A stretch of DNA of 25,834 nucleotides from AEGEAN-183 sp964002385 (lineage in GTDB: Bacteria > Pseudomonadota > Gammaproteobacteria > Magnimaribacterales > Magnimaribacteraceae), in assembly GCA_964002385.1 (NCBI GenBank), contig CAXFFS010000011.1, positions 1 to 25,834 of the forward strand, read 5' to 3'. Below are positions 1 through 7,736 of the stretch, piece after piece. The notes under the pieces were generated by a model. It was given only the letters and a program-made list of their open reading frames with translations. It made no database searches and was not told the DNA's origin. Positions within the stretch are counted from its first letter, which is position 1. Every line of letters begins with the position of its first letter. Both the position numbers and the translations under genes were made by a program.

Positions 1-800
1 CTGGTATGGACAAGAATGCAGACTATATAAACTCTCTTTCTTATCTAGGATTTGGGTTTTTAGAACTAGGAACGCTAACTCCCAGGGCTCAATCGGGAAA
101 TATAAAACCTAGGCTTTTCAGGTTAAGGGATGAAAGGTCTTTAATTAACAATATGGGGTTTAACAACAAAGGCATAGAGCATGCAGTTTTAAAAATAAAG
201 AATTCTATGTCTAAAGCTGTTATAGGTTTAAGTATCGGAAAAAACCAGGAAACACCTCTAGAAAAAGCTTTAGAAGACTACCTTTTTTGTTTAGAGAAAG
301 CCTACCCAGTTTGTGACTATGTTGCTGTAAATATTTCGTCACCTAATACCAAAGATTTAAGAAAGCTTGAAAGCGAGGAGTACTTCTCTAGCTTAATTAC
401 CAATCTAAAGAAACAACAGGAAGCCTATTCAAAAGAACTAGGTTATAAACCTATAGTTTTAAAACTGTCTCCAGATCTCCAAGATCGAGATTTAGAAATA
501 ATTTGCAAAGAGATTCTAGACAAAGATATAGATGGAATTATTTGTTCTAACACTACTATCGCTCACAATTATAATTACCAAGGAGGTTTGAGCGGAGAAC
601 AATTGTTTGAAATCTCTAATAGATGCCTGACATCATTTAGAAGTTTTTTAGGATCCTCTTTTCCAATAATCGCTTCCGGAGGAGTTATGAGTCGCCATCA
701 TTTTGAGAAGAAATTAGAGCTAGGAGCTGATCTTGTTCAAGTCTATACAGGCATGATCTATAAAGGACCAGCTTTGGTTAAAGATATATTAAATTCTTAA
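1..800 (+). CDS. pyrD: Dihydroorotate dehydrogenase (quinone), class 2, 5'-truncated by window edge
   Basis: Oxidises dihydroorotate to orotate in pyrimidine synthesis, passing electrons to membrane quinone. The reading frame is open to the left edge: codons before the first ATG (position 6) read G-M-D-K-N, matching the AAGLDK segment inside E. coli PyrD. That ATG is therefore internal, and by comparison with the 336-residue E. coli enzyme roughly 60-65 N-terminal residues lie outside the window. Visible motifs: GTLTPRAQSGN and NNMGFNN near the N-terminus, NISSPNT carrying the class 2 catalytic Ser, KLSPDL (FMN-binding Lys), SNTT, GGLSG, ASGGV, and the C-terminal YTGMIYKGP phosphate-binding signature. 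The stop is TAA at 798-800. The 82 bp before topA contain that gene's likely promoter, so pyrD probably ends its transcription unit, although I see no convincing terminator hairpin. Confidence 0.95.
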   Translation, partial: GMDKNADYINSLSYLGFGFLELGTLTPRAQSGNIKPRLFRLRDERSLINNMGFNNKGIEHAVLKIKNSMSKAVIGLSIGKNQETPLEKALEDYLFCLEKAYPVCDYVAVNISSPNTKDLRKLESEEYFSSLITNLKKQQEAYSKELGYKPIVLKLSPDLQDRDLEIICKEILDKDIDGIICSNTTIAHNYNYQGGLSGEQLFEISNRCLTSFRSFLGSSFPIIASGGVMSRHHFEKKLELGADLVQVYTGMIYKGPALVKDILNS

Positions 801-829
801 ATCTCTAAAAAAAATAATTTCATAAAAAC

Positions 830-861
830 TTGACAGAGTTACCCTTTCTAATCTTTATACT
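830..861 (+). promoter_or_regulatory. Candidate sigma-70 promoter for topA
   Basis: A perfect -35 hexamer TTGACA lies at 830-835. A -10-like TTTATA lies at 854-859 (18 bp spacer), overlapping TATACT at 856-861 (20 bp spacer). It sits just after pyrD and about 25 bp before the topA ATG, and an AAAGGAA ribosome-binding site (864-870) lies between. Assignment rests on hexamer match and position only. Confidence 0.55.
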
Positions 862-882
862 AAAAAGGAAATAAATTTTATT

Positions 883-3477
883 ATGAACTCTGTTGTAGTA
901 GTTGAGTCTCCAGCTAAAGCTAAAACCATTGAAGGTTATCTGGGTGATTCTTATAGTGTTATAGCTTCATTTGGCCATGTTCGAGATATGGCAGATAAAG
1001 ATGGAGCAGTCATTCCTGGAGCTTGGTCAGATATTAAATGGTCTTTAAACAAGAAAGGCAAAGAACAAGTTAAAGAAGTTTTAAGCCTCCTTAAGAAAGC
1101 TGATCACTTAATATTAGCAACAGACCCTGATAGGGAAGGAGAGGCTATAGCTTGGCACATATATGAACTACTGAATGAAAAAGGTGCCATACAAGACATT
1201 AAGGTAAGTAGAGCGGTTTTCAATTCAATAACAAAAAGTTCTGTTCTTAAGGCTATTGAGAAACCTAGAGCCATTGATCAAGATTTAGTGGATGCTTATT
1301 TAGCAAGAAGGATTTTAGATCATTTAATAGGTTTCAAAGTTTCACCCTTATTATGGCGCCATGTTTCTAGAGCCAAATCTGCTGGGAGAGTCCAATCTCC
1401 AACTTTAAGGATTATTTGTGAAAAAGAAGATGAGAGAGATGCGCATGTAGCAGAAGAATTCTGGCCCCTTAAAGCAACCTTTACTTTTGAAGAATCACAA
1501 TTTGATGCTGATTTAGTTTCTATAAATGATAGAAATCTAAGTAAAGATCAATTAAATAATGAAGAAGAAGTAAATCAGGTTATAAAAGAACTAGATGAAT
1601 GTTCATTTTTGCTTTCTGAGGTAGAAACAAAACCTCAATCAAGTTCTCCAAAACCTCCTTTTAGAACCGCTACACTGCAAATGGCTGCTTCTAGTTCTTT
1701 GGGGTTTGGTGGAGAACGCACTATGAATGTCGCACAGAAACTTTATCAAAATGGCTTGATAACTTATTTAAGAACTGACAGCAATTCAATTAGTTCCGAA
1801 CCAAATGAAGAAGATCCCTTTTCAGAAGAGAACCCTGGACCAGCTCCTTTGCATGAGATAAGGAATTTAATTTCAGATAAATTTGGCAATTCATATCTTT
1901 CTGAAAAAATTAGAGTCTATAAAGGTAAGGTTGTAAATTCACAGGAAGCGCACGAAGCTATTAGGCCCACTGATATTTTTACAAGCCCTAATGAAGTTAG
2001 TCTTAGTAATGATGAAGAAAAGTTGTATACATTAATCTGGAACAGGACAGTAGCAAGCCAGATGGTTAATTCTAGATATGAAAGGAAAATTCTTACAATA
2101 GAGTCTTCTGATAAGAAGTACACTTTTAAAGCCTCTTCTAGAAAGAATTTATTTTTAGGTTTTGAGACCTTAACGAACGAAGGAGAAGAAACTGAATTCC
2201 AATTTCCTGAAAATTTAGTTAGAGGTTTAAACTTAGAACTAACTTCGAAGGATGTAGAGAAGAAATTCTCCAAACCTCCAAATAGGTTTTCTGAAGCTTC
2301 TCTAATTAAAAGAATGGAAGAAGAGGGAATTGGGAGACCCTCTACATATGCAACTATAGTAAAAGGCCTTAGAGATAAGAAATATACATATGGGTCTAAG
2401 TCTATTGCTCCTTCAGATTTAGGAAGAATTTTAACTTCTTATTTAAAGAGTGTTTTTAAAGATTTCTTTATTGAAACCAAATTCACCGCAAAGATGGAAT
2501 CTAATTTAGATGAAATAGCGTCAGGTAATAAATCATGGCAGTCAGTTCTAGATAAGTTTTGGGTTGATTTACAGCAGTACCTGAATAAAAAAATAAATGA
2601 AATAGAGATAAGCAATAAAGATGAATTTAAGACTAGACAGGTTTTAGATCTATTAAATGAAGAGTTGCATGATGTTATCTTTCCAAAAACTAAAGATGGC
2701 TTGATTTCAAAAGAGTGTCCTAAATGCTCTGAAGAGATAAGCCTGAAATCCGGAGCTTGGGGTTATTTTGTTGGTTGCGCCAAATGTAAGTGGACTAAGA
2801 AGCCTTTTGATTTTCAAACCAAGTGGGAAACGTACCAAGAATTACCTAAAGACCTTGGAGTGCATCCAGATTTGAACGAAATAATATTTGCAGACATGAC
2901 GATAAATGGTCCATGTGTTTGGACCATGAAAGAAGAGAAGAAGATTTTTGGAACACCAGATGATGATGAATTTATTCTAGACATAGGACTGAATAGGGCC
3001 ATCGAACTTATTGAACGTAGCAATGCAGAAAATATCCTCTTCGCTGAAATTAATACCGGGTTACCTATAACTCTAAAGAACGGTAGGTTCGGAGAATATA
3101 CAGAATATGATGGTTTCAATAAAGCCACAAAACTTAAGCCCGAAGATAAAGCTCCTAGCCCAAAAGTTTCATATTATGAACCTCATACAATTGATTATGA
3201 AAGTGAATCTGGAAGAAGGCATGTTTTAGATTCTTTAAGAATAATAGGTTTTGTATATTACAAAGATGGAACAGTAAAACCTGTAGGGATTAAGATTAGA
3301 AAGCCGGGCAAAGCGTTTAAGTTTGTTAAGAATCTAAAAATAGGAGATCAAGAAACTGAAGTGCCTTCAGATTGGTATAAATTAGAAAAGGATCAGCAGT
3401 CTTTTATTGTCAATGAAACTTTACAGTTGAAAGAAGGGGATGAGTTCAAGTATTTAGAAGATTGCGAGTTAATTTAG
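883..3477 (+). CDS. topA: DNA topoisomerase I (type IA)
   Basis: Relaxes negative supercoils by transient single-strand breakage. The protein has 864 residues. An N-terminal TOPRIM domain carries VVVESPAKAKTIE (Glu8) and DPDREGE at residues 81-87. The active-site Tyr is Tyr295 in GLITYLRTDS, and SAGRVQSPTLR and QEAHEAIRPTD are also present. The C-terminal part differs from E. coli: there is one clear four-cysteine motif (Cys612/Cys615 and Cys632/Cys635), followed by Toprim C-terminal-type repeats. The first repeat is degenerate, the second is well formed around LPITLKNGRFGEYTEY, and a lysine-rich tail follows. About 15 extra residues rich in Glu/Asp/Pro (about 307-322) follow the active-site strand relative to E. 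coli. The ATG at 883 is preceded by AAAGGAA. Its TAG stop overlaps the lexA stop on the other strand by 3-4 bases. Confidence 0.97.
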   Translation: MNSVVVVESPAKAKTIEGYLGDSYSVIASFGHVRDMADKDGAVIPGAWSDIKWSLNKKGKEQVKEVLSLLKKADHLILATDPDREGEAIAWHIYELLNEKGAIQDIKVSRAVFNSITKSSVLKAIEKPRAIDQDLVDAYLARRILDHLIGFKVSPLLWRHVSRAKSAGRVQSPTLRIICEKEDERDAHVAEEFWPLKATFTFEESQFDADLVSINDRNLSKDQLNNEEEVNQVIKELDECSFLLSEVETKPQSSSPKPPFRTATLQMAASSSLGFGGERTMNVAQKLYQNGLITYLRTDSNSISSEPNEEDPFSEENPGPAPLHEIRNLISDKFGNSYLSEKIRVYKGKVVNSQEAHEAIRPTDIFTSPNEVSLSNDEEKLYTLIWNRTVASQMVNSRYERKILTIESSDKKYTFKASSRKNLFLGFETLTNEGEETEFQFPENLVRGLNLELTSKDVEKKFSKPPNRFSEASLIKRMEEEGIGRPSTYATIVKGLRDKKYTYGSKSIAPSDLGRILTSYLKSVFKDFFIETKFTAKMESNLDEIASGNKSWQSVLDKFWVDLQQYLNKKINEIEISNKDEFKTRQVLDLLNEELHDVIFPKTKDGLISKECPKCSEEISLKSGAWGYFVGCAKCKWTKKPFDFQTKWETYQELPKDLGVHPDLNEIIFADMTINGPCVWTMKEEKKIFGTPDDDEFILDIGLNRAIELIERSNAENILFAEINTGLPITLKNGRFGEYTEYDGFNKATKLKPEDKAPSPKVSYYEPHTIDYESESGRRHVLDSLRIIGFVYYKDGTVKPVGIKIRKPGKAFKFVKNLKIGDQETEVPSDWYKLEKDQQSFIVNETLQLKEGDEFKYLEDCELI

Positions 3478-4076
3478 GACAGATTTCTCAATAAACCAAC
3501 GCAAGTACCTTCAAAGTTTAATTCATCAACAGAAGGGTTAACTTTTATATCAGAGTAATTCTCATTTTCTGCCTTTAAAATAACTTCTTCTAAAGATAAT
3601 TTCTTAAGTGTCTTAACAGTCACCTCGTCGTTAATCCTTGCAACGACTACTGAGCCTACTTTTATATCATTTGTTTTTTTTACGCCAATTAGATCCTCTT
3701 CAAAAATACCAACATCAACCATGCTGTCTCCCTTGACCCTTAAATAATAGTCAACGTTTTCCGACAACAGACTTTGGGAAGCTGGTATTCTTTTTTCAAT
3801 ATTTTCTTGAGCTAGTATAGGCCCACCAGCAGCCACCAATCCAATAACAGGTATCCCTTTCTCTTCTTCATTTAAGACAATACCTCTCGATGCTCCTGCG
3901 AGAATTGAGATAAAACCTTTTTTTTCAATAGCTCTTAGATGTTGTTCGGCGGCATTATGAGATTTAAAACCCAGAGTCCTAGAAATATCAGCTCTTGTGG
4001 GAGGAAAACCTTTATCCTTTAAATGACTTTTGATAAGTTCTAATATCTCTCTTTGCCGTGAAGTTAAGTCTTTCAT
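3474..4076 (-). CDS. lexA: LexA repressor, SOS regulator with autoproteolytic domain
   Basis: Represses SOS DNA-damage genes and cleaves itself when stimulated by RecA filaments. The 200 residues match the usual length. The N-terminal winged helix has its recognition helix around residues 27-50 (TRADISRTLGFKSHNAAEQH), with Ser39, Asn41, Ala42 and Glu44 as in E. coli; E. coli Glu45 is Gln45 here. The cleavage site is Ala83-Gly84 in LVAAGGP. The catalytic dyad is Ser118 (GDSM) and Lys155 (VTVKTLKK). The start ATG (4076-4074) has a good ribosome-binding site, GGAG, five bases upstream. The gene converges on topA with overlapping stops and diverges from a 5'-nucleotidase gene across a 60 bp spacer holding an SOS box, so autoregulation is expected. 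Confidence 0.98.
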   Translation of the reverse strand: MKDLTSRQREILELIKSHLKDKGFPPTRADISRTLGFKSHNAAEQHLRAIEKKGFISILAGASRGIVLNEEEKGIPVIGLVAAGGPILAQENIEKRIPASQSLLSENVDYYLRVKGDSMVDVGIFEEDLIGVKKTNDIKVGSVVVARINDEVTVKTLKKLSLEEVILKAENENYSDIKVNPSVDELNFEGTCVGLLRNLS

Positions 4077-4095
4077 ATGTGCTCCAAAACTTTAT

Positions 4096-4115
4096 TACTG
4101 TAATTATATACAGTA
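4096..4115. promoter_or_regulatory. SOS box (LexA operator) between lexA and the 5'-nucleotidase gene
   Basis: The 20-mer TACTGTAATTATATACAGTA fits the E. coli-type LexA operator TACTG-N10-CAGTA, including the core CTGT-N8-ACAG (4098-4113). It is the only such site seen in this spacer. It lies 19 bp from the lexA start and 21 bp from the start of the divergent nucleotidase gene, so it is placed to repress both. Confidence 0.93.
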
Positions 4116-4132
4116 AAATGGTGAAAACTCAA
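4103..4132 (-). promoter_or_regulatory. Candidate lexA promoter overlapping the SOS box
   Basis: Read on the minus strand, TTGAGT (4132-4127) and a perfect TATAAT (4108-4103) are separated by 18 bp. The -10 hexamer lies inside the LexA operator, so bound LexA would block RNA polymerase. Transcription would begin near 4096, giving a leader of about 20 bases. Based on hexamer similarity. Confidence 0.65.
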
Positions 4133-4136
4133 ATTT

Positions 4137-5009
4137 ATGTTAGTAATAGGTATTACCTCTAGAGCGCTATTTGATCTTGATGACAGCCATAAGGTCTTTG
4201 AAGAACAAGGATTAGAGGCCTATAGGGAATATCAAATTTCAAAAGAAAATGACGCTCTTAATCCTGGACAGGCTTTTCCTTTGGTCACGAAATTATTAGA
4301 TTTAAACAAACATTTAGGCCAAGAAAAATCTGTTGAGGTGGTTTTGCTTAGTAGAAATTCAGCTGATACAGGCTTAAGAATCTTTAATTCTATAGAACAT
4401 CATAATCTTGATATTAAAAGAGCAGCTTTTTGTGGGGGTAATAGTCCTCACACTTATGCAAAATCTTTTGGTGCACACTTATTTCTTTCAACAGAATTTT
4501 CAGATTGTAAATTAGCCTTAAAGAGTGGAGTTGCTGCAGCTAGAATCATCCCTACTGGGGTTGCTAAAACAAGAGATAGTCAATTGAAGGTTGCTTTCGA
4601 TGGAGATGCGGTAATTTTTTCTGAAGAGTCCCAAGAAATCTATGATTCTCAAGGCATAGATGCCTTTGATAAGAATGAAAAAAATTTGGCAAATAAACCT
4701 CTTTCAGGTGGCCCCTTTAAACCTTTCCTTTCTGAACTACATAGGCTCCAAAATTTATTTCCTCAGTCTGAGTGCCCCATAAGAATAGCCCTAGTTACTG
4801 CTAGATCAGCTCCTTCTCACGAAAGAGTTATTAGAACTTTAAGAGAATGGAAAGTAAGGATAGATGAAAGCTTATTTTTAGGTGGTTTACAAAAAGTTGA
4901 TTTTTTAAAAGTCTATCAAGCTGATATTTTCTTTGATGATCAGGAAGAAAATTGTGATTCTGCGAGCGAAGAGGTCCCAACTGGCCAAGTAGTTAACCTT
5001 AAGGCTTAG
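4137..5009 (+). CDS. Cytosolic 5'-nucleotidase, NT5C1-like (HAD-type)
   Basis: Probably dephosphorylates nucleoside monophosphates, releasing nucleoside and phosphate; the eukaryotic NT5C1 relatives prefer AMP. The 290-residue protein carries the family's conserved blocks in order: GITSRALFDLDD (5-16), VVLLSRNSADTGLRIFNSIE, the HAD nucleophile motif FDGDAV with Asp155 and Asp157, PLSGGPFKPFL, ALVTARSAPSHERVIRTLREW, FLGGLQK, and the acidic FFDDQ (Asp267/Asp268). No signal peptide or membrane segment is visible, so it is cytosolic. The start ATG is preceded only by a weak GGTGA (4120-4124). It is transcribed away from lexA across one shared SOS box, which suggests DNA-damage induction, though a clear -35 in this direction is not visible. 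The family call is strong; substrate preference cannot be read from the sequence. Confidence 0.88.
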   Translation: MLVIGITSRALFDLDDSHKVFEEQGLEAYREYQISKENDALNPGQAFPLVTKLLDLNKHLGQEKSVEVVLLSRNSADTGLRIFNSIEHHNLDIKRAAFCGGNSPHTYAKSFGAHLFLSTEFSDCKLALKSGVAAARIIPTGVAKTRDSQLKVAFDGDAVIFSEESQEIYDSQGIDAFDKNEKNLANKPLSGGPFKPFLSELHRLQNLFPQSECPIRIALVTARSAPSHERVIRTLREWKVRIDESLFLGGLQKVDFLKVYQADIFFDDQEENCDSASEEVPTGQVVNLKA

Positions 5010-5077
5010 ACTGTAAATTTTAAATAAAGGGTATAGAATTCGGTTTCGCAACTTTTTTACCACTAAAAATTTAAGCT

Positions 5078-5692
5078 ATGGAATACGTTTGTCTCGATTT
5101 AGAAGGAGTGTTAGTCCCAGAAATTTGGTCTGAAGTGGCTAAATTTACTGGAGAAGACAAATTCAATTTAACCACTCAAGATATTAAAGATTATTCTGAA
5201 CTAATGGATATGAGAATGGGGCTTGTCGAAGCGATGGATATTTCTATAAGTGACATACAAGCAGTCGTACATAAAATGGAACCATTCGAAGGGGCCAAGG
5301 AATTTATGGATTGGGCAAGAGATAATTTTCAAGTAACCATCGTTTCAGATACCTTTTATCAATTAGCTTGGCCTTTGATAAAAAAACTGGGAACACCTTC
5401 AATTATTTGTCATCATCTAGAAATTGAAGGAGAAAAGCTGAAGGGTTATTCTTTAAGACAACTTGAAAACAAAAAAAGAGTAGTTCAGACTTTCAAGGCT
5501 TTAAAATATAGAGTTTTTGCTGCTGGTGATTCTTATAATGATATTCAAATGTTAACTGAAGCAGATTTAGGAGTTTTCTTCCAGGCTCCGGAACACATAA
5601 AGAATGAATTTCCAAAAATTAATTGTGTTGAGAACTATGTAGAATTAAAGAAAGTTTTTTCTAATGCATCTGAATTTGTTGCATTAAGTTAG
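5078..5692 (+). CDS. thrH: ThrH: phosphoserine phosphatase / homoserine phosphotransferase
   Basis: A HAD-superfamily enzyme closely resembling Pseudomonas ThrH, which dephosphorylates phosphoserine and can transfer the phosphate to homoserine, linking serine and threonine synthesis. The 204 residues match family length. Motif I is CLDLEGVLVPEIW with nucleophile Asp7 and Glu9, motif II is VSDTF (Ser90), and motif IV is AAGDSYNDIQML (Asp151, Asp155). CHHLEI and the C-terminal FFQAPE block also match ThrH. It is a single-domain protein without the ACT-like N-terminus of SerB. A 68 bp spacer separates it from the nucleotidase gene; a TATAGAAT sequence at 5032-5039 could be a -10 element but has no good -35. 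prpB follows after 8 bp, so thrH probably heads the prp operon. No strong ribosome-binding site precedes its ATG. Confidence 0.93.
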   Translation: MEYVCLDLEGVLVPEIWSEVAKFTGEDKFNLTTQDIKDYSELMDMRMGLVEAMDISISDIQAVVHKMEPFEGAKEFMDWARDNFQVTIVSDTFYQLAWPLIKKLGTPSIICHHLEIEGEKLKGYSLRQLENKKRVVQTFKALKYRVFAAGDSYNDIQMLTEADLGVFFQAPEHIKNEFPKINCVENYVELKKVFSNASEFVALS

Positions 5693-5700
5693 AAAAGCTA

Positions 5701-6579
5701 ATGAATAAAAATATTTCTCAAGGTAAAAAACTAAGAAAGACCATTGCTGAGAATGTTCCCTTACAAATTGTTGGAACTGTGAATGCTTACTCTTCACTTT
5801 TAGCAGAAAAAAAAGGTCACAAAGCTATTTATCTTTCTGGCGGAGGAGTGGCAGCTTCCAGTATGGGTATTCCTGATTTAGGCATAACGACATTACAAGA
5901 TGTATTAATAGATGTTAGAAGAATTACAGATGTATGCGGTTTACCACTCATTGTTGATGCTGATACTGGATGGGGGGGCGCTTTTAATATTTCAAGAATG
6001 GTTAAGAGCATGATTTCTTCAGGAGCAGCATGTATTCATATCGAAGATCAAGTGGAACAGAAAAGATGTGGTCATAGGCCAAATAAGGAACTTGTTTCTG
6101 CAACAGAAATGCAAAATAGAATAAAGGCAGCTGTTGATGCCAAAACTGACTCTGATTTTATGATAATGGCTAGAACGGATGCCATTGCCAATGAAGGATT
6201 AAACTCTGCACTAGATAGGGCCATTTCCTATGTTGAAGCTGGAGCAGATGCGATATTTACGGAAGCGGTAACCGAGATTGACCAATATAAGAAATTTTCT
6301 GAAAATTTAAATGTTCCGATACTGGCTAATATTACTGAATTTGGAAAAACTCCTTTATTCTCAAAAAAAGAATTGAAAGAAGCTGGCATAGACATGATTT
6401 TATATCCCTTGTCCGCTTTCAGGGCTATGAGCAAGGCGGCTGAAGAAGTCTATTCAGAGATATTAGAGAAAGGCACTCAAGAGTCCTTAATTGATAAAAT
6501 GCAAACCAGAGATGAACTTTATGAAGTTCTCGATTATCATACTTTTGAAAAGAAACTTGATGATCTATTTAATGAGTAG
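5701..6579 (+). CDS. prpB: 2-methylisocitrate lyase
   Basis: Cleaves 2-methylisocitrate to pyruvate and succinate, the last step of the methylcitrate cycle. The 292-residue protein aligns with E. coli PrpB almost throughout. It has NPLQIVGT-like NVPLQIVGTVNA near the N-terminus, YLSGGGVAAS, DADTGWGG (metal-binding Asp), and the isocitrate-lyase-family signature KRCGH at residues 121-125 with catalytic Cys123, as in E. coli. ILANITEFG and YPLSAFRAM are also present, the latter typical of methylisocitrate rather than isocitrate lyases. At about 290 residues it is far shorter than the roughly 430-residue AceA. It lies 8 bp after thrH and 14 bp before prpC in the same direction. Confidence 0.97.
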   Translation: MNKNISQGKKLRKTIAENVPLQIVGTVNAYSSLLAEKKGHKAIYLSGGGVAASSMGIPDLGITTLQDVLIDVRRITDVCGLPLIVDADTGWGGAFNISRMVKSMISSGAACIHIEDQVEQKRCGHRPNKELVSATEMQNRIKAAVDAKTDSDFMIMARTDAIANEGLNSALDRAISYVEAGADAIFTEAVTEIDQYKKFSENLNVPILANITEFGKTPLFSKKELKEAGIDMILYPLSAFRAMSKAAEEVYSEILEKGTQESLIDKMQTRDELYEVLDYHTFEKKLDDLFNE

Positions 6580-6593
6580 TCAAGGGAACTAAT

Positions 6594-7718
6594 ATGGCAG
6601 AGAAGAAACTAGAAGGAGCAGGATTAAGAGGTCAAGTAGCTGGTCATACCGCCCTTTCTACTGTAGGAAAGGCAGGAAAAGGTCTTACCTACAGGGGTTA
6701 CGCAATTGAAGAGTTAGCAGAAAAAGCTACTTTTGAAGAAGTAGCCTATATGCTTTTGTATGGCCATCTTCCCAATCAGTCTGAATATGATAATTATTCA
6801 GACAAATTGAAATCTTATAGAAAACTTCCAGATGAATTAAAAGAAGTATTGCAAAGAATTCCAAAGAGTACCCACCCCATGGATGTAATGAGAACTGGAA
6901 GTTCTATGTTGGGGAATTTAGAACCAGAAGGAGACTTCTCTAACCAAAATGAAACTGCAGACCGGATCTTAGCTGCAATGCCTTCAATCATAACTTATTG
7001 GTATCGTTACTCTCACGAAGGGGAAAATATAGAAACAGAAACAGACCATCCTACAATGGGGGGTCAATTTTTATCTTTACTAACTGGAAAAGAACCTAGT
7101 GAAGAACATGCCAGATTCTTAGATGTTTCATTGATTCTTTATGCTGAACATGGGTTCAATGCTTCTACTTTTACAGCCAGAATATGTGCCTCAACCCTTT
7201 CTGATATGCATTCTTGTGTTACTGGGGCCATTGGTACCTTAAGAGGACCACTGCATGGAGGTGCTAATGAAGCTGCTATGGCCACAATAGAAAAATTTTC
7301 TTCAAGAAATTCTGCGAATGAAGGCATCAAAGAAATGCTGTCAAACAAAGAGAAAATCATGGGATTTGGACATGCTGTTTATACGAATGAAGATCCAAGA
7401 AATAAGATTGTTAAAGCTTGGGCAAAGAGATTGGGTGAATCAAGTGGAGATAGCCTTCTGTATGAGGTATCTGAAGAAGTTGAGAAAGTCATGGCAGAAG
7501 AGAAAGATTTGTTTGCTAACACAGATTTTTACATGGCTTCAGCGTATCACTATCTAGGTATTCCTACTCCAATCTTCACCCCTCTTTTTGTGATTGGTAG
7601 GACTTCAGGATGGACAGCAAATGTAATGGAACAAAGAGCAGATAATAGAATAATTCGACCCAGTGAAGAATATACAGGCCCAGATAAGTCAGAGTGGGTC
7701 GATATGTCAGATCGTTAA
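6594..7718 (+). CDS. prpC: 2-methylcitrate synthase
   Basis: Condenses propionyl-CoA with oxaloacetate to 2-methylcitrate, committing propionyl-CoA to the methylcitrate cycle. The 374-residue citrate-synthase-fold protein has the catalytic set His221 (PLHGGANE), His260 (GFGHAVY) and Asp311 (TDFYMA). The C-terminal block GRTSGWTANVMEQR and RPSEEYTG is also present. The short N-terminus (GLRGQVAGHTALSTVG) and lack of the E. coli GltA N-terminal domain fit PrpC or another short type I citrate synthase, and the position between prpB and prpD decides for PrpC. AAGGGA (6582-6587) six bases before the ATG is a good ribosome-binding site. The enzyme may also have some citrate synthase activity, as is known for the family. 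Confidence 0.95.
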   Translation: MAEKKLEGAGLRGQVAGHTALSTVGKAGKGLTYRGYAIEELAEKATFEEVAYMLLYGHLPNQSEYDNYSDKLKSYRKLPDELKEVLQRIPKSTHPMDVMRTGSSMLGNLEPEGDFSNQNETADRILAAMPSIITYWYRYSHEGENIETETDHPTMGGQFLSLLTGKEPSEEHARFLDVSLILYAEHGFNASTFTARICASTLSDMHSCVTGAIGTLRGPLHGGANEAAMATIEKFSSRNSANEGIKEMLSNKEKIMGFGHAVYTNEDPRNKIVKAWAKRLGESSGDSLLYEVSEEVEKVMAEEKDLFANTDFYMASAYHYLGIPTPIFTPLFVIGRTSGWTANVMEQRADNRIIRPSEEYTGPDKSEWVDMSDR

Positions 7719-7736
7719 TTAATTAAGGAAAATTAT

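Noticed and set aside
5011..5039. Promoter before thrH (TATAGAAT at 5032-5039)
   Set aside because: No acceptable -35 at 16-18 bp upstream, so I mention it only as a possibility and do not list it as a feature.
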